Positions 61,401 through 64,000 of a stretch of 64,000 nt of DNA are shown piece by piece. A model generated the notes under the pieces. It ran no database searches. It was not told the origin of the DNA and saw only the letters and a list, made by a program, of their open reading frames with translations. The translations under genes and the position numbers were made by a program. Within the stretch, counting starts at the first letter, position 1. Every line of letters begins with the position of its first letter. Source of the stretch: Stomorhina lunata. Its lineage: Eukaryota; Arthropoda; Insecta; Diptera; Rhiniidae. The stretch lies in contig OW121741.1 in assembly GCA_933228675.1 (NCBI GenBank), forward strand, positions 22,911,224-22,975,223, given 5' to 3'.

Positions 61401-64000
61401 AGAACTAGAACAGAACTAGAACAGAACTAGAACAGAACTAGAACAGAACTAGAACAGAACTAGAACAGAACTAGAACAGAACTAGAACAGAACTAGAACA
61501 GAACTAGAACAGAACTAGAACAGAACTAGAACAGAACTAGAACAGAACTAGAACAGAACTAGAACAGAACTAGAACAGAACTAGAACAGAACTAGAACAG
61601 AACTAGAACAGAACTAGAACAGAACTAGAACAGAACTAGAACAGAACTAGAACAGAACTAGAACAGAACTAGAACAGAACTAGAACAGAACTAGAACAGA
61701 ACTAGAACAGAACTAGAACAGAACTAGAACAGAACTAGAACAGAACTAGAACAGAACTAGAACAGAACTAGAACAGAACTAGAACAGAACTAGAACAGAA
61801 CTAGAACAGAACTAGAACAGAACTAGAACAGAACTAGAACAGAACTAGAACAGAACTAGAACAGAACTAGAACAGAACTAGAACAGAACTAGAACAGAAC
61901 TAGAACAGAACTAGAACAGAACTAGAACAGAACTAGAACAGAACTAGAACAGAACTAGAACAGAACTAGAACAGAACTAGAACAGAACTAGAACAGAACT
62001 AGAACAGAACTAGAACAGAACTAGAACAGAACTAGAACAGAACTAGAACAGAACTAGAACAGAACTAGAACAGAACTAGAACAGAACTAGAACAGAACTA
62101 GAACAGAACTAGAACAGAACTAGAACAGAACTAGAACAGAACTAGAACAGAACTAGAACAGAACTAGAACAGAACTAGAACAGAACTAGAACAGAACTAG
62201 AACAGAACTAGAACAGAACTAGAACAGAACTAGAACAGAACTAGAACAGAACTAGAACAGAACTAGAACAGAACTAGAACAGAACTAGAACAGAACTAGA
62301 ACAGAACTAGAACAGAACTAGAACAGAACTAGAACAGAACTAGAACAGAACTAGAACAGAACTAGAACAGAACTAGAACAGAACTAGAACAGAACTAGAA
62401 CAGAACTAGAACAGAACTAGAACAGAACTAGAACAGAACTAGAACAGAACTAGAACAGAACTAGAACAGAACTAGAACAGAACTAGAACAGAACTAGAAC
62501 AGAACTAGAACAGAACTAGAACAGAACTAGAACAGAACTAGAACAGAACTAGAACAGAACTAGAACAGAACTAGAACAGAACTAGAACAGAACTAGAACA
62601 GAACTAGAACAGAACTAGAACAGAACTAGAACAGAACTAGAACAGAACTAGAACAGAACTAGAACAGAACTAGAACAGAACTAGAACAGAACTAGAACAG
62701 AACTAGAACAGAACTAGAACAGAACTAGAACAGAACTAGAACAGAACTAGAACAGAACTAGAACAGAACTAGAACAGAACTAGAACAGAACTAGAACAGA
62801 ACTAGAACAGAACTAGAACAGAACTAGAACAGAACTAGAACAGAACTAGAACAGAACTAGAACAGAACTAGAACAGAACTAGAACAGAACTAGAACAGAA
62901 CTAGAACAGAACTAGAACAGAACTAGAACAGAACTAGAACAGAACTAGAACAGAACTAGAACAGAACTAGAACAGAACTAGAACAGAACTAGAACAGAAC
63001 TAGAACAGAACTAGAACAGAACTAGAACAGAACTAGAACAGAACTAGAACAGAACTAGAACAGAACTAGAACAGAACTAGAACAGAACTAGAACAGAACT
63101 AGAACAGAACTAGAACAGAACTAGAACAGAACTAGAACAGAACTAGAACAGAACTAGAACAGAACTAGAACAGAACTAGAACAGAACTAGAACAGAACTA
63201 GAACAGAACTAGAACAGAACTAGAACAGAACTAGAACAGAACTAGAACAGAACTAGAACAGAACTAGAACAGAACTAGAACAGAACTAGAACAGAACTAG
63301 AACAGAACTAGAACAGAACTAGAACAGAACTAGAACAGAACTAGAACAGAACTAGAACAGAACTAGAACAGAACTAGAACAGAACTAGAACAGAACTAGA
63401 ACAGAACTAGAACAGAACTAGAACAGAACTAGAACAGAACTAGAACAGAACTAGAACAGAACTAGAACAGAACTAGAACAGAACTAGAACAGAACTAGAA
63501 CAGAACTAGAACAGAACTAGAACAGAACTAGAACAGAACTAGAACAGAACTAGAACAGAACTAGAACAGAACTAGAACAGAACTAGAACAGAACTAGAAC
63601 AGAACTAGAACAGAACTAGAACAGAACTAGAACAGAACTAGAACAGAACTAGAACAGAACTAGAACAGAACTAGAACAGAACTAGAACAGAACTAGAACA
63701 GAACTAGAACAGAACTAGAACAGAACTAGAACAGAACTAGAACAGAACTAGAACAGAACTAGAACAGAACTAGAACAGAACTAGAACAGAACTAGAACAG
63801 AACTAGAACAGAACTAGAACAGAACTAGAACAGAACTAGAACAGAACTAGAACAGAACTAGAACAGAACTAGAACAGAACTAGAACAGAACTAGAACAGA
63901 ACTAGAACAGAACTAGAACAGAACTAGAACAGAACTAGAACAGAACTAGAACAGAACTAGAACAGAACTAGAACAGAACTAGAACAGAACTAGAACAGAA
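58477..64000. repeat. 11-bp satellite-like array (AGAACTAGAAC)n, open at window edge
   Basis: About 500 units of AGAACTAGAAC with very few changes. The first ~100 bp are more variable (AACAAGAAC, AATAGAAC), as are ~59340-59520. Loss of part of a unit gives AGAACAGAACAG at about 59715 and 60385. From 60400 to 64000 it is essentially uniform and continues beyond the window. Confidence 0.98.

Overview
The window is AT-rich, repeat-dense nuclear DNA of a higher fly. The dipteran assignment rests on an Ig-domain neuronal receptor gene of the Dpr-interacting-protein (DIP)/lachesin type, spread over very large introns, and on dipteran repeat types: INE-1/DINE-like elements, Tc1/mariner-type transposons, a jockey-like LINE relic and a tRNA-derived SINE. 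Nothing bacterial, no CRISPR array and no rRNA gene was seen. The species cannot be named from sequence alone; a calyptrate (blow fly or house fly type) genome is my inference.

The only host gene I can support is the DIP-like gene, on the minus strand. Six exons read right to left: 44257-44213, 42610-42507, 34005-33798, 33671-33516, 32428-32300 and 24383-24246. All have AG/GT borders and compatible phases, and together they give one uninterrupted frame covering a short linker, Ig1, Ig2 and the first half of Ig3. The signal-peptide exon(s), the end of Ig3 and the C-terminal anchor were not found. Positions 1-24245 are therefore probably intron, and the region right of 44257 is probably an upstream intron.

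Layout: 1.0-5.5 kb is a mirror-image pair of AT-rich tandem arrays. 5.5-9.3 kb is non-coding DNA with a recurring 15-bp motif. 9.3-20.8 kb holds two copies of one Tc1/mariner-type transposon, a jockey-like LINE relic split by a hAT-like foldback element, a SINE body and two copies of a Helentron-like element. 21.5-23.7 kb and 26.4-28.1 kb are ~30-31-bp arrays. 29.4-31.4 kb holds an INE-1-like element and a TIR element carrying a Gln-rich exon-like fragment. 33.0-33.5 kb is a TTAA-flanked MITE next to an exon. 36.5-40.9 kb is an INE-1-like element containing a foldback element, a SINE with a perfect 16-bp target duplication, and another Tc1/mariner-type copy. 42.7-44.0, 50.7-52.7 and 54.0-56.0 kb are 12-bp arrays, the last inverted. 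45.0-47.1 and 48.3-49.8 kb are an inverted pair of 31-bp arrays. 58.5 kb to the end is an 11-bp array of about 500 units that runs out of the window.

The most noteworthy structure is the repeated arrangement of long tandem arrays as inverted pairs around 0.8-1.3 kb spacers. The ~31-bp period and foldback layout recall Drosophila FB elements. Arrays at five separate places share a small palindromic core. If transcribed within the DIP-like pre-mRNA they would form very long hairpins.
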